NCBI GenBank assembly: GCA_002448445.1
Contig: DJYC01000080.1
Location: forward strand, 65,355-129,354
Reading direction: 5' to 3'
Length of the DNA stretch: 64,000 bases
Source: Treponema sp. UBA6988
Lineage (GTDB): Bacteria > Spirochaetota > Spirochaetia > Treponematales > Treponemataceae
The position numbers and the translations under genes are program-made. Below, one piece after another: positions 8,120 to 16,728 of the stretch (positions are counted from its first letter, which is position 1; every line of letters starts with the position of its first letter). A model generated the notes under the pieces. It searched no databases. It saw only the letters and a program-made list of their open reading frames with translations, and was not told the origin of the DNA.

Positions 8120-9505
8120 CTAGAAAGCTTCCCTTTCCCAGGCGGATATGCGCTGCTCAATAGTGCGGATGGGCTTTTGCTTTGGTTCAGAAGAGCCTTG
8201 CCCTGCCCCTGCACTTTCTGCCGCAACTTTCTTTACTTGCACACAGTCCAAGAGGTAGGGAATAACAACCTTTTCCTTTAGACTGGGCCAGCGTGGGCTA
8301 AGGATATTTGGGCAGGAAAGATATTCACCCATAGGAAGATTTTCCAAAAGAGAGCGGTAGCGCAGCGGATAGACGTTTGCATTCACCTTTACAAGAGAAG
8401 AAAATCCCCCGGCAATACCAAAGGAAATGCTGTCCAGCTTTAAGGAATCCTGACGTTCAAGCAGCTTCTTTTGAACGCTTTCTGTATAGAACCACTCCAT
8501 GAATTTCTGGGCGGCATCCTTGTGTTCAGCAAACTTGCAAAGCCCCATGGTAACAATGTCGTCCTCTACCATAATGCGCCCCTCTTCCCCAACCCAGCGG
8601 TAGGTAAGCCCGGAGAACTGCTCTTCCGTAAGCATAAAAAGGTCACTGCTCTTTATAAAGGCAAAGAAACACCTGTCTGCGGAAAACTGCTTGTACTTTG
8701 GCATGTAAAGGTACTTGAACTGAAAGTTAAGCTCAGTCTCAGTATCAGAGTCACACTGCTGCGTCCAAGCCTTCATGTATTCAGCGGTATTTTTTAGGGC
8801 ATCGGCATTCCAGCCAAAATGCTCCTTCTTTTCCACATAGCTTGCACCGTTCATTCTGGAAGCAAGGTATAGAAAGTCTCCGTCCCATGAAGGCGCAAAA
8901 CCCATGCACTCAAAAGAACCGTCCTCATTCTTCTTGTTGAATTCAGAAGAAAGCTTCTTTATGCCGTCCAGGGTAATAAAATGGTCGTCGGTAACAAGAG
9001 TCTCGTTCTTCTTCCTGAACATAACCGCATCCAGGTTAAAGCTCACCGGCAAAAGGTACTGCTTGGAATTCATAAGGCCGTAGTCAAGCAGCTTTGAATA
9101 GAATTCGCTCTTTTGCAAAAGTCCGCCGCTAAACATATAGTCCAGGGGAAGAAAATATTTTCGTGTAGAAGAATTTTTTAGCCAGGAGGAAACAACAAGA
9201 TCCGGCTGAATCTCGTCTTCAAGTGGCGGCATGGAACGCGCAGGCTCTTGCTTAAAGATAACCACCGCCTTTGCATCGTTGTGCTCTTTGTTAAAAAGCT
9301 CTGCATACGAAGCAAATTCCGGAATGTCGGTCCAAATTATAAGCGGTTCATTTTTTTTGTTGCCGCAAGAAGAAAAAATCAGGGTTACCGCTAGGCAAAA
9401 AAAGCAAAGCGCAAACGAAAGGCCTTTTCTTGCTAAAGTTTTTCTTGCCAAAACAGCGGCCAACCCAAACTTGCTATTATTTAGACAGCTCTTCGGCTGT
9501 ATCAT
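8120..9505 (-). CDS. Extracellular solute-binding lipoprotein (family 1 type)
   Basis: About 461 aa from the ATG at 9505, which has AAGG 6 nt upstream and overlaps the end of the aminotransferase gene by 29 bp. The start is uncertain: TTG codons at 9463 or 9451 would give a shorter signal peptide. A hydrophobic stretch ends IFSSC-GN, a lipobox, and the mature part begins IIWTDIPEFASYAELFNKEH, typical of ABC sugar-binding proteins. The C-terminal region fits the same fold. No permease or ATPase gene is adjacent, so its transporter is elsewhere. It may bind oligosaccharides or peptides; the ligand cannot be told. Confidence 0.78.
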   Translation of the reverse strand: MIQPKSCLNNSKFGLAAVLARKTLARKGLSFALCFFCLAVTLIFSSCGNKKNEPLIIWTDIPEFASYAELFNKEHNDAKAVVIFKQEPARSMPPLEDEIQPDLVVSSWLKNSSTRKYFLPLDYMFSGGLLQKSEFYSKLLDYGLMNSKQYLLPVSFNLDAVMFRKKNETLVTDDHFITLDGIKKLSSEFNKKNEDGSFECMGFAPSWDGDFLYLASRMNGASYVEKKEHFGWNADALKNTAEYMKAWTQQCDSDTETELNFQFKYLYMPKYKQFSADRCFFAFIKSSDLFMLTEEQFSGLTYRWVGEEGRIMVEDDIVTMGLCKFAEHKDAAQKFMEWFYTESVQKKLLERQDSLKLDSISFGIAGGFSSLVKVNANVYPLRYRSLLENLPMGEYLSCPNILSPRWPSLKEKVVIPYLLDCVQVKKVAAESAGAGQGSSEPKQKPIRTIEQRISAWEREAF

Positions 9506-10772
9506 AAATTGCCTTGTAAACAAAATCAATCTTATCCTCTTCAAGACTGCTGAATGCAACACGCAGAGTATGCGGGTCGATTGATATTGTACCGATTTCC
9601 TTTTCTTTTAGCAACTTCTGCCTAAGAACTTCCGCGTCCACAGTCTTTGTGTGCAGGGACATAAAGTAGCCGGAATTAAATGGCAGCGGCTCAATGGCAG
9701 AACTCTTGCGGCTGCTAACAAAAGCCTTAACCTTCTTGTAGCGCTTCTCCAGAATCTTGCGGAATTCTTCCTTTTCCTTATCCACTGACGGGTTTGCAAA
9801 AGCCTTAAGAAGAATTGTCTGTGGCGGAGTTGAAGAGCAGGAAACAGAAGAGCGGATTGCAGCCATAAGCTTCTTTACAAGAGCATCGTACTGTTCTTCC
9901 GTAAAGCCCTTGCAACCAAAAGTAATAAAGCCGCAGCGGAAGCCCCATGCAAAGTCTTCCTTTGTAGGACCGTCAATCTTTGCGGCAAGAACGTTGGGGC
10001 TAAGATCTGCAAGGTAAGCAAACAAAGACTGGCTTTCTATATCGCTCTCGTAGTTAAGGCCAAAGTATGCATCATCGCACCAAACCATAACCTTTTTACC
10101 GGCATCAGCAAGTTCCTTTACAATGGAAACAAGCTGCTTTGCCTCTGCGGCAGTAGGACTGTAGCCAGACGGATTCTGGGGAAAGTTCAAAAGAACACGC
10201 ACTGAACCGCTTGCATTAGCCTGCTCGGTAAGGGTGGCCTTTAAACCTTCTATATTGAATTTTCCGTCCTTGAACATCTGGAACTGAACAAAACCAGCAT
10301 TACGCCTTGCAGATGCAATAAGAACGTAATTGTCCCAAGAAGGATCTGCTGCAACAAGTGGCTTTGACTCGTCAAGGAAAAGGTCAGCCAAATAAGAAAT
10401 GCCTGCCGTAAGACCAGGAACCACAACCGGCATAGAAGTGGATTTTTCCTTTAGCAAAGGATTCTTCTTAATCTGGGCAGCCTTCCACGCGGCACGAATG
10501 TCCGGATTACCGGCAGTCGGTGAATAAGAAACAAGCTCGCGGGACTCAAGCTCCGGCACCACAGCCTGAACGCTTGGCAAAACGGCTGGTTTTCCGTCCA
10601 CAAGGGTAATACCTATAGTACAGTTAGCCTTTTTACCGAGTTTTTTAGCTTCCCCACCCTGGGCAATAATTCCCTTGGGAAAATACAAGCGCTCTCCCAA
10701 ATCGGAAAGCAAATCCCCGGCAACAGTGCCGGCCAACACATCATTCAATTCTTTTGCTAAAGGGTTAATCAT
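9477..10772 (-). CDS. Class I/II pyridoxal-phosphate aminotransferase
   Basis: 431 aa. Fold-type I motifs are present: a GLTAGISYLADLF segment for the phosphate end, NFPQNPSGYSPT, VWCDDAYFGLNYE (the Asp that contacts the pyridine nitrogen), then GPTKEDFAWGFRCGF with the Schiff-base Lys and phosphate-binding Arg. It transfers an amino group between an amino acid and a 2-oxo acid in the cytoplasm; the substrate is not evident. The solute-binding gene starts within its 3' end, pointing to co-transcription. The upstream region is AT-rich and contains a dispersed repeat. Confidence 0.88.
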   Translation of the reverse strand: MINPLAKELNDVLAGTVAGDLLSDLGERLYFPKGIIAQGGEAKKLGKKANCTIGITLVDGKPAVLPSVQAVVPELESRELVSYSPTAGNPDIRAAWKAAQIKKNPLLKEKSTSMPVVVPGLTAGISYLADLFLDESKPLVAADPSWDNYVLIASARRNAGFVQFQMFKDGKFNIEGLKATLTEQANASGSVRVLLNFPQNPSGYSPTAAEAKQLVSIVKELADAGKKVMVWCDDAYFGLNYESDIESQSLFAYLADLSPNVLAAKIDGPTKEDFAWGFRCGFITFGCKGFTEEQYDALVKKLMAAIRSSVSCSSTPPQTILLKAFANPSVDKEKEEFRKILEKRYKKVKAFVSSRKSSAIEPLPFNSGYFMSLHTKTVDAEVLRQKLLKEKEIGTISIDPHTLRVAFSSLEEDKIDFVYKAIYDTAEELSK

Positions 10773-10866
10773 AATTTTATACTATCGTTTTTTTACTTTG
10801 AATGTCAATATTTTTATGCAAAGAACTGCATATTTATGCATTTTCACTTCATCTTTTTAATCTTTT

Positions 10867-11004
10867 GGACGGTACTTTTTCCTGCTCTACCATATATTTT
10901 TTGGCTAACCCGACCGAACATGCCTTTGCGTCACCGCCCTTCCGCCCTTCGCTAACGCTCATACCGCTGGCGCGGTACTAAAGGGGCTCCACGGCGGCGT
11001 AGGC
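10867..11004 (-). repeat. Dispersed GC-rich repeat, family 1 (copy A)
   Basis: Read on the minus strand it has the family blocks in order: TACGCCGCC, GGAG, GGCGGTGACGCA, GTTAGCC, GGTAGAGC and ACCGTCC. It matches copies at 31518-31681, 45717-45879 and 56188-56338. It fills most of the gap between the GmrSD-like gene and the aminotransferase gene and contains no gene. Confidence 0.8.
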
Positions 11005-11031
11005 CCTGCCCTAAAATAATTCATACACAGA

Positions 11032-12708
11032 TTATTCTTGTATCTTCCAAATTCCTTTCGCTTCATTTGCCATTTTCTTTTGTCTATTGTCTATACAGCT
11101 TTCTGTCCATTCTTCTAAATCTGAATTTCCAATCTCAAGTGTCATAGGAACTGTAGATTTTTTGTAAACAGCCTTCTTTTCTAAAAAAGAAGCATTTCCT
11201 AAATCCCTATTTTTGCCAGCTTCTAATAGGGTCATATTTCCAAGCCTATAGTGGAACTGTTGAATTTTCATATCATCCCAGTCCCAATCTTCATTTGGAT
11301 TATCTGGCAAAATGTGTTCCAAAGTATTACTAGTAATATCAACAGAAGCTCCAGACTCGAATTTTTCTATTTTTCCTAAAATATATTTAGCAATCTGATT
11401 ATTCCGAGAACTATATACAAATTCTTTATATGCAAAAGTCTGTTCAAATTCTGCATCCGATACGTAAATTCCAGATTTTAACTCTTCTATTTTGTATGTT
11501 TTAGTTTTATTTATATCTAAAGCAACTTTATTGTAAACACTTTCCAGTTCATTTGGGTTTTTCCCACAAATTACATTATACCTAAACGAAATTATGACTA
11601 TTTTTGCAAGTAAAGATGAAAAATCTTTTTCAGAAAGATTTGAATAAGCAGACATCAGTAAAGGTATAGGCTGAATTACATTAAAGAGTTTTAACAAATT
11701 GAGATTAGTTGAAATTTCTGGCAGGGTTCTCCACATTTCATCATCAGGACTTCGCAAGGCCATATAAATATCAGCCTTTATTCTCATATCCCGTAATAAA
11801 GCAAATGCTTCCTCTGGAGTTTTTATTTCGTTACGGATTGTTTTATATAATTGATTCTTGCGTATTGTTTTATGTGTACTATTCCAATAAAAACGCAAGT
11901 AATCAGATATTTGAGACTCTTTTAATATATCTGCAATTTCTGCCCACATATTTTCAAGTTCATCCAGTTTTGTCTGATGCAAGTCGTTTGTGTTTGCAAC
12001 TGAAAAAATATAATTTTTTAATAAATCAGATGACGAAAGCTGAACGCCACGAGCATTCAAGGTTTCAAAAACCTTAAAAGCATTCAATTCATCAGTAACC
12101 GTAATTACTGTAAAGAAAATATTATTTACAAGGTTATCAACAAAAATTACAAGTTCTTCTGCAGTTTTATATTGCGCCCCTAAATACGCTTTAAAGGTTT
12201 CAAATGCAGATTTCAATAGTTTCTCAGAAGCCTTTAATCCACGCTTTGGCATTTCTTGAAGGGTAGAAAGATATGTCCTGTAAAAATGATCATTGTTCCT
12301 ATTCAATACCAATTTATTTACAGATGTCAGTGTCAGCATATCCATATTGCCAATGTATGTAGAACGGATATTTGCAGCCCTTTTTTCGTTATCTTCTTTT
12401 TCTTTGTCTGTACCAGGAAGTTTTAATAGTGTATCTACAACTGCCAATATCAGAACACAAAGTGTTGTGAGCCTTTGCTGTCCATCAATAATTTGATAAT
12501 TTTTATCATCAGCCGTTTGAAGAACCAAATATCCCATGTAATGAGAATCTTTTTCATCAATCATCTGCATTAAATCATACCAAAGGTCAGACCACTGTTC
12601 TTTATCCCAAGAATAATCACGCTGATACTTAGGAACTTCATAATGAAGCCCATTTCCCATGAGCCGCCCAAATGTATCATTTGATGTGTTTTTTATTCCC
12701 TGCATCAT
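11032..12708 (-). CDS. GmrSD-like DUF262/DUF1524 nuclease
   Basis: 558 aa. The N-terminal DUF262 domain has the YEVPKYQRDYSW segment (about 23-34) and the IIDGQQRLTTL motif (about 73-83), a ParB-like DGQQR nucleotide-binding site. The C-terminal DUF1524 domain has LEHILP and the YRLGNMTLLEAGKNRDLGN block (about 455-510), a His-Me finger nuclease core. Proteins of this layout (GmrSD, BrxU) use NTP to cut modified, for example glucosylated, phage DNA. GGAGG 9 nt upstream supports the first ATG; a second ATG follows directly. It is the last gene of the leftward defence island and is AT-rich compared with the housekeeping genes. Confidence 0.88.
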   Translation of the reverse strand: MMQGIKNTSNDTFGRLMGNGLHYEVPKYQRDYSWDKEQWSDLWYDLMQMIDEKDSHYMGYLVLQTADDKNYQIIDGQQRLTTLCVLILAVVDTLLKLPGTDKEKEDNEKRAANIRSTYIGNMDMLTLTSVNKLVLNRNNDHFYRTYLSTLQEMPKRGLKASEKLLKSAFETFKAYLGAQYKTAEELVIFVDNLVNNIFFTVITVTDELNAFKVFETLNARGVQLSSSDLLKNYIFSVANTNDLHQTKLDELENMWAEIADILKESQISDYLRFYWNSTHKTIRKNQLYKTIRNEIKTPEEAFALLRDMRIKADIYMALRSPDDEMWRTLPEISTNLNLLKLFNVIQPIPLLMSAYSNLSEKDFSSLLAKIVIISFRYNVICGKNPNELESVYNKVALDINKTKTYKIEELKSGIYVSDAEFEQTFAYKEFVYSSRNNQIAKYILGKIEKFESGASVDITSNTLEHILPDNPNEDWDWDDMKIQQFHYRLGNMTLLEAGKNRDLGNASFLEKKAVYKKSTVPMTLEIGNSDLEEWTESCIDNRQKKMANEAKGIWKIQE

Positions 12709-12757
12709 AATCGTTGACCTCCAGTCCTTTCATTTTAACACAAAAATGCTTTTTTGT

Positions 12758-12901
12758 TTATAGAGAATCCACAAGGTCTCTAACCTGCTTTCCTTTCCAC
12801 ACAAACAGACGCTGAATCTCCGGAAGTGCAATCTCGTTAGATTTGATGAAGGTTAAGATTTGTTCGACTGTGTAGTCGTGTACGATGGATTTTTCGGATA
12901 T
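12758..12901 (-). pseudogene. Stub of a DUF262 gene, copy A
   Basis: Translated leftwards from 12901 the frame reads ISEKSIVHDYTVEQILTF, then ALPEIQRLFVWKGKQVRDL, and stops after 47 codons. This is the N-terminus of a second DUF262 subfamily, where IALPEIQRPFVW is typical. The position of the initiator Met is ATA, and everything after VRDLVDSL is missing. GGAG lies about 10 nt upstream. It resembles the stub at 13973-14110. It sits between the HEPN gene and the GmrSD-like gene. Confidence 0.75.
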
Positions 12902-12936
12902 AATATTTTACTCCAACCTATTTCATTGCCAAAAAC

Positions 12937-13884
12937 TTAATAGTGTAAATTATTATCAATTAAGTATTTTTTTAATTGTAAAGGATTCTCAGGTTGCATA
13001 AAACCTAGTCCTGTACAAAAACGATTTATTTGCTTTAAGCATTTATCTGCATCTGTACTGAACATTTCTTTTTTCTTATACTTCTTGTTTATATTGTCTT
13101 TAAAATAATTTTCACCTTGTGTTGTTTTTAGTAATTCAGTATCTAAATGATATAGTAACCTCAGGATAATTTCAGAAAATCCAATCACACCATATAGATA
13201 TGCTTTTATTTCTGTATTAACAACAGGAACATCTATTATTAATTCTTTCTTTATCCCCAAACTACTTTTAACAGTTATATAATTATCGTATGCATCTTTT
13301 AATTTTTGACTTGCAATAATATTGTTATGTACATAACAATTTCGCAATTCCTTAAAATATCGATAACATTTTAATAAGTTTTCAATAGGAGCTAAAGGAT
13401 AATTCTTTGAAGATTTGTATTTCGAATAGAAACAATCATTCATTATATTAGAATAAGATCTACTATTAATGTCTATTATTATTTTACCATAACCACTACA
13501 AGGTATACCTGTATAAGAATCTATTTCCGTTGGAAATTGAAGATTTTTTATATCATTATCAGACAAGCTAAAATCCGATTTCAAATTATTCAAATATCCT
13601 TCATAGATAGAAAACAAACTATTTAATAACAACCAAGACAAATTATTTTCAAAGTCATCCCAGGATAAGTCTATAAATGATTTTTTGAAATTTACACCAT
13701 GAACTACTTTTGCAGTATTATATCTTTCATTATATAATTTCTGCGAAACTGGAAGTAATTCATTTGTACCAATTACAGAACATTTCATATTCCAATAACT
13801 TAAGGCAATTGGATGAACTAAATCAAACAGTTCTGTAACTCTATTTGCTGCCTGCAATGTAATATTAAAAAAAGGTCTTGCCAT
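12937..13884 (-). CDS. HEPN-motif protein of the STAND module
   Basis: 315 aa, strongly AT-rich. I do not recognise a named family, but LLNSLFSIYEGYLNNL (about 86-101) followed by FKELRNCYVHNN with R181-x4-H186 matches the Rx4-6H signature of HEPN domains, many of which are RNases in toxin, CRISPR and abortive-infection systems. TAGGGA lies 6 nt before the ATG. It follows the STAND NTPase gene on the same strand, with only a DUF262 stub and a zinc-ribbon remnant between, and the base composition matches. Inferred role: effector or partner of the NTPase in phage defence. No membrane segment is seen. Confidence 0.65.
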   Translation of the reverse strand: MARPFFNITLQAANRVTELFDLVHPIALSYWNMKCSVIGTNELLPVSQKLYNERYNTAKVVHGVNFKKSFIDLSWDDFENNLSWLLLNSLFSIYEGYLNNLKSDFSLSDNDIKNLQFPTEIDSYTGIPCSGYGKIIIDINSRSYSNIMNDCFYSKYKSSKNYPLAPIENLLKCYRYFKELRNCYVHNNIIASQKLKDAYDNYITVKSSLGIKKELIIDVPVVNTEIKAYLYGVIGFSEIILRLLYHLDTELLKTTQGENYFKDNINKKYKKKEMFSTDADKCLKQINRFCTGLGFMQPENPLQLKKYLIDNNLHY

Positions 13885-13887
13885 AAT

Positions 13888-14016
13888 TAATCCCTACCAT
13901 TTATTTTATTATCTAAGCATTCTCCACATATTCCTATATCATCATGAAAACTAATAAATCCATCTAAAGGAATTATTTCTCCACATTCACTACAGACTTC
14001 ATATTCATTACAAACG
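13888..14016 (-). pseudogene. Remnant encoding a two-knuckle zinc ribbon
   Basis: In a different frame from the DUF262 stub, the codons just upstream of the HEPN gene read VCNEYEVCSECGEIIPL, then GICGECLD, ending with a TAA a few bases before the HEPN start. The two CxxC pairs suit a zinc ribbon. No start codon exists between the preceding stop (about 14033) and the first Cys, so it appears to be a 3' end left after the stub replaced its front. Exact borders are approximate. Confidence 0.5.
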
Positions 14017-14110
14017 GACGCTGAATCTCCGGGATTGCAATCTCATTTGATTTGATAAAGTTTAAAATTTGTTCGACTGTGTAGTCGTGTACGCTGTATT
14101 TTTCGGACAT
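13973..14110 (-). pseudogene. Stub of a DUF262 gene, copy B
   Basis: A 45-codon frame starting at ATG 14110 reads MSEKYSVHDYTVEQILNF, then AIPEIQRPFVMNMKS, and stops. Up to QRPFV it is the N-terminus of a DUF262 protein; after that it runs into unrelated sequence that belongs to the zinc-ribbon remnant. It begins 1 nt after the STAND gene stop codon and has AAAGGA about 9 nt upstream, so it may still be translated. Its DNA is about four-fifths identical to copy A over roughly 100 bp. Confidence 0.7.
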
Positions 14111-14111
14111 A

Positions 14112-16679
14112 TTAGTAATTTCCTTTTTGCTGTTTTTGATAATTTTCAATATTTTGGAACTTATAATTTATTTTATTGTAGTACTCTTTGTTATCGCCAA
14201 ATTTTTTTAGAATAATGTTTTTATGCCCTAGAATTTCAATAAGTTGTGATGTCCTACAGAATATATCAATACAGTGATATATTGCTGTAAAATAGTTTTG
14301 CTTTTGTTTATCATTTAAATTATTTAATTCAATTCTATATAGATGTTGAATCAATGGTCTGCCTATCTCTTCGAGAAATGCAAAAAAATCTTTTTTAATT
14401 TTTCTTAATTTATCACTTGTATCATAATCATAAGAATTTTTTATTTCCTCCCTTTTATCAATCAAATACATAGATTTTTTTATTGCAAGCGAGCAAAACA
14501 ATTCTACATTAATTGAAGATTCTAATGTTTTATCTTTTAGATATCCTTCAAGAATTTTTATAGCTTGGTCTTTTAATTTTGATGCCCATGAGACACTAGA
14601 ATAAAACTGTACAAATTCTGGTTGTTCCTTAAATTTTGAATAATTTTTTTTCATCAATTCAAGTGTAGAATCGTAATCAGCTAATTCATTATATAAATAT
14701 GACGATAATTGAACTAAAGCTTCTAGTTGTATTTCCATAGGTGATGATTCTCTTGATAATATATTTTCATAATTAGATATAACGTCATCCTTTGATTGTG
14801 TAAAACGAGCATTATTAGCATTTTCTAATAGAATTTTTTCAACATCATTAGCAGATGATTTTTTTAACTGCTCAATACGCTTTGAGAAAACATGAAATGG
14901 AAAATCTTTATTATTCTCTGAATAATATGATTTCATAATTTTCAAAATTTCATTTGAGTAAACTCTATATATACCGTCACCTGTAAGTTCTACTACTCTT
15001 AATTTTATAAGATGATCAAGCCCCTCTGAAAAAATATCTTCTTCATTTTCTAAATCAAGAGCATACTTTATTACATTCAAAGAACCTGTTCTGTCATCAG
15101 ATTGTATCAATTGTCCAATCGCAACAAAAATATTTTTTGCTTGTTTTGAAAGATAATCGTAAATACGCCCATATAGGAATTCTACGGCAGTTTCACTTTT
15201 CTTTATTTCATAATTTAACGAATATTTTATACCTCTTTGTAATATCAAAAATGCTAATTGATAAATAAATATTGGTCTACCAGAAGTTAATTCATGAATT
15301 TTATTTGCAATTTCTCTATCATTTTTTATAGATAACAATGATGTTTCATCATGAAAATCATGTGTAAATATATTTTCAAGAAATAGTTGTGTTTCAGAAA
15401 TAGTAAGTTCATTCGTTTTTATTTCTTGACCAATTATAAGATTTGTTCGTGTTGTTAATACAACTTTGTGTTTATTAATATCCAATTGTTTAATGAAATC
15501 CTGAATTTTCTCAACTTCAGCTTTATTAAATGTTTCAAGATCATCAATTACAATTAAAATTTTTCCATTGACATTAATAATTTCATCTATCTTATAATTT
15601 TCACTACCAATAACTTGATTAATGTGTGTTATAATATCCGAGAAGGAATCTATTCTCTCTCTTATTTCTTCAATTTTTCCATTATGATAATTATATAATC
15701 TATCTTTTGCACTCAAGAATACTATATAATCAAATACTTTTTTTTCGCTTACTTCATATTCTTCTATAACAGATTGTATAACCGCAGTTTTACCGACACC
15801 ACCATGCCCCCATATTGTACAAGCGACAGTTGATTTATCCTTTTCAAGAAACTGTTTAACTTTTTCCTTTATTCCTACTTCAAAATATTTTGTATAATTC
15901 TTTTTAAAATCATTTACAACGGTTTTATTAATACAAATTTTTCGACCGCATTCTACAAATGATGACATGTCTTTCAAGGCATCCCAATCTTTAGTTATTT
16001 GGCTTGTAGAAAATACTTGATTATACAATACTCTTCCTAACAATAAGTCACAAATCTTAGAATATAAGAATAATTCCTCATTTTCCGTAATACAAATATA
16101 TGGTATTACAGGGCAATATGTATTATCTGGCTGCAGTACATAGGTACAATTCTTTTCAAAAGGATATGAATTTACAGGATATTTCCATGGTATTATTCCA
16201 GAATCATATGAAAAATTTATACCTGAGTAAAATTGATCTTTTTGATTGATAACATAAATGTAATCAAATTTTGCTGCAAGAATATTTCCACTGTATATAA
16301 TATTAATAAGATCCTCTAGTTTGTTTATAAAATCTTTATTGCCATCATTAAATACAAAGCCATGACCTATATTTGTATTTCTTACTTCTGGATATTTTGA
16401 TATAGCAGCAACAATTTTGCGAGTACTTTTATCATTGGATTTATTTAGTTTACTAATTGCGTTAGCCAAATCTCCAACTGTTGGTTTCTGAAGAATTGTA
16501 TCTATATATTCTCTATCTTCCAAAGGTAATGAATTAAAATTTGCATTTTTTAAAACTGAAATATAAAAAAGCAAAGAATATTCTATTTTTACTTGAAGTA
16601 AAATTTTTACATCAGAAATATTTTCTAATGATTTTGCTAAATTAATTTTTTGATCGATTTTTTTTGTAAAATAATCCAT
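14112..16679 (-). CDS. STAND-type NTPase with N-terminal HEPN-like motif (candidate defence protein)
   Basis: 855 aa, very AT-rich. Residues 1-130 are helical and contain VRNTNIGHGF (R100-x5-H106), a HEPN-like signature. A middle region of unknown fold runs to about 270. The NTPase core follows: P-loop GHGGVGKTA at 291-299, Walker B ILIVIDD at 374-380, and a VVLTTRT sensor at about 406-412, the pattern of AP-ATPase/NACHT-like STAND proteins. About 600-855 is all helical and may form TPR-like repeats that sense a trigger. AAGGAG lies 8 nt before the ATG. It comes 49 bp after hsdS. Proteins of this build detect phage components and then activate an effector; the trigger here is unknown. The family assignment is by motif only. 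Confidence 0.72.
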   Translation of the reverse strand: MDYFTKKIDQKINLAKSLENISDVKILLQVKIEYSLLFYISVLKNANFNSLPLEDREYIDTILQKPTVGDLANAISKLNKSNDKSTRKIVAAISKYPEVRNTNIGHGFVFNDGNKDFINKLEDLINIIYSGNILAAKFDYIYVINQKDQFYSGINFSYDSGIIPWKYPVNSYPFEKNCTYVLQPDNTYCPVIPYICITENEELFLYSKICDLLLGRVLYNQVFSTSQITKDWDALKDMSSFVECGRKICINKTVVNDFKKNYTKYFEVGIKEKVKQFLEKDKSTVACTIWGHGGVGKTAVIQSVIEEYEVSEKKVFDYIVFLSAKDRLYNYHNGKIEEIRERIDSFSDIITHINQVIGSENYKIDEIINVNGKILIVIDDLETFNKAEVEKIQDFIKQLDINKHKVVLTTRTNLIIGQEIKTNELTISETQLFLENIFTHDFHDETSLLSIKNDREIANKIHELTSGRPIFIYQLAFLILQRGIKYSLNYEIKKSETAVEFLYGRIYDYLSKQAKNIFVAIGQLIQSDDRTGSLNVIKYALDLENEEDIFSEGLDHLIKLRVVELTGDGIYRVYSNEILKIMKSYYSENNKDFPFHVFSKRIEQLKKSSANDVEKILLENANNARFTQSKDDVISNYENILSRESSPMEIQLEALVQLSSYLYNELADYDSTLELMKKNYSKFKEQPEFVQFYSSVSWASKLKDQAIKILEGYLKDKTLESSINVELFCSLAIKKSMYLIDKREEIKNSYDYDTSDKLRKIKKDFFAFLEEIGRPLIQHLYRIELNNLNDKQKQNYFTAIYHCIDIFCRTSQLIEILGHKNIILKKFGDNKEYYNKINYKFQNIENYQKQQKGNY

Positions 16680-16728
16680 ACTATTGCTCCTTATTTTATA
16701 TCAATATAATTTATAACTAATATAATAA

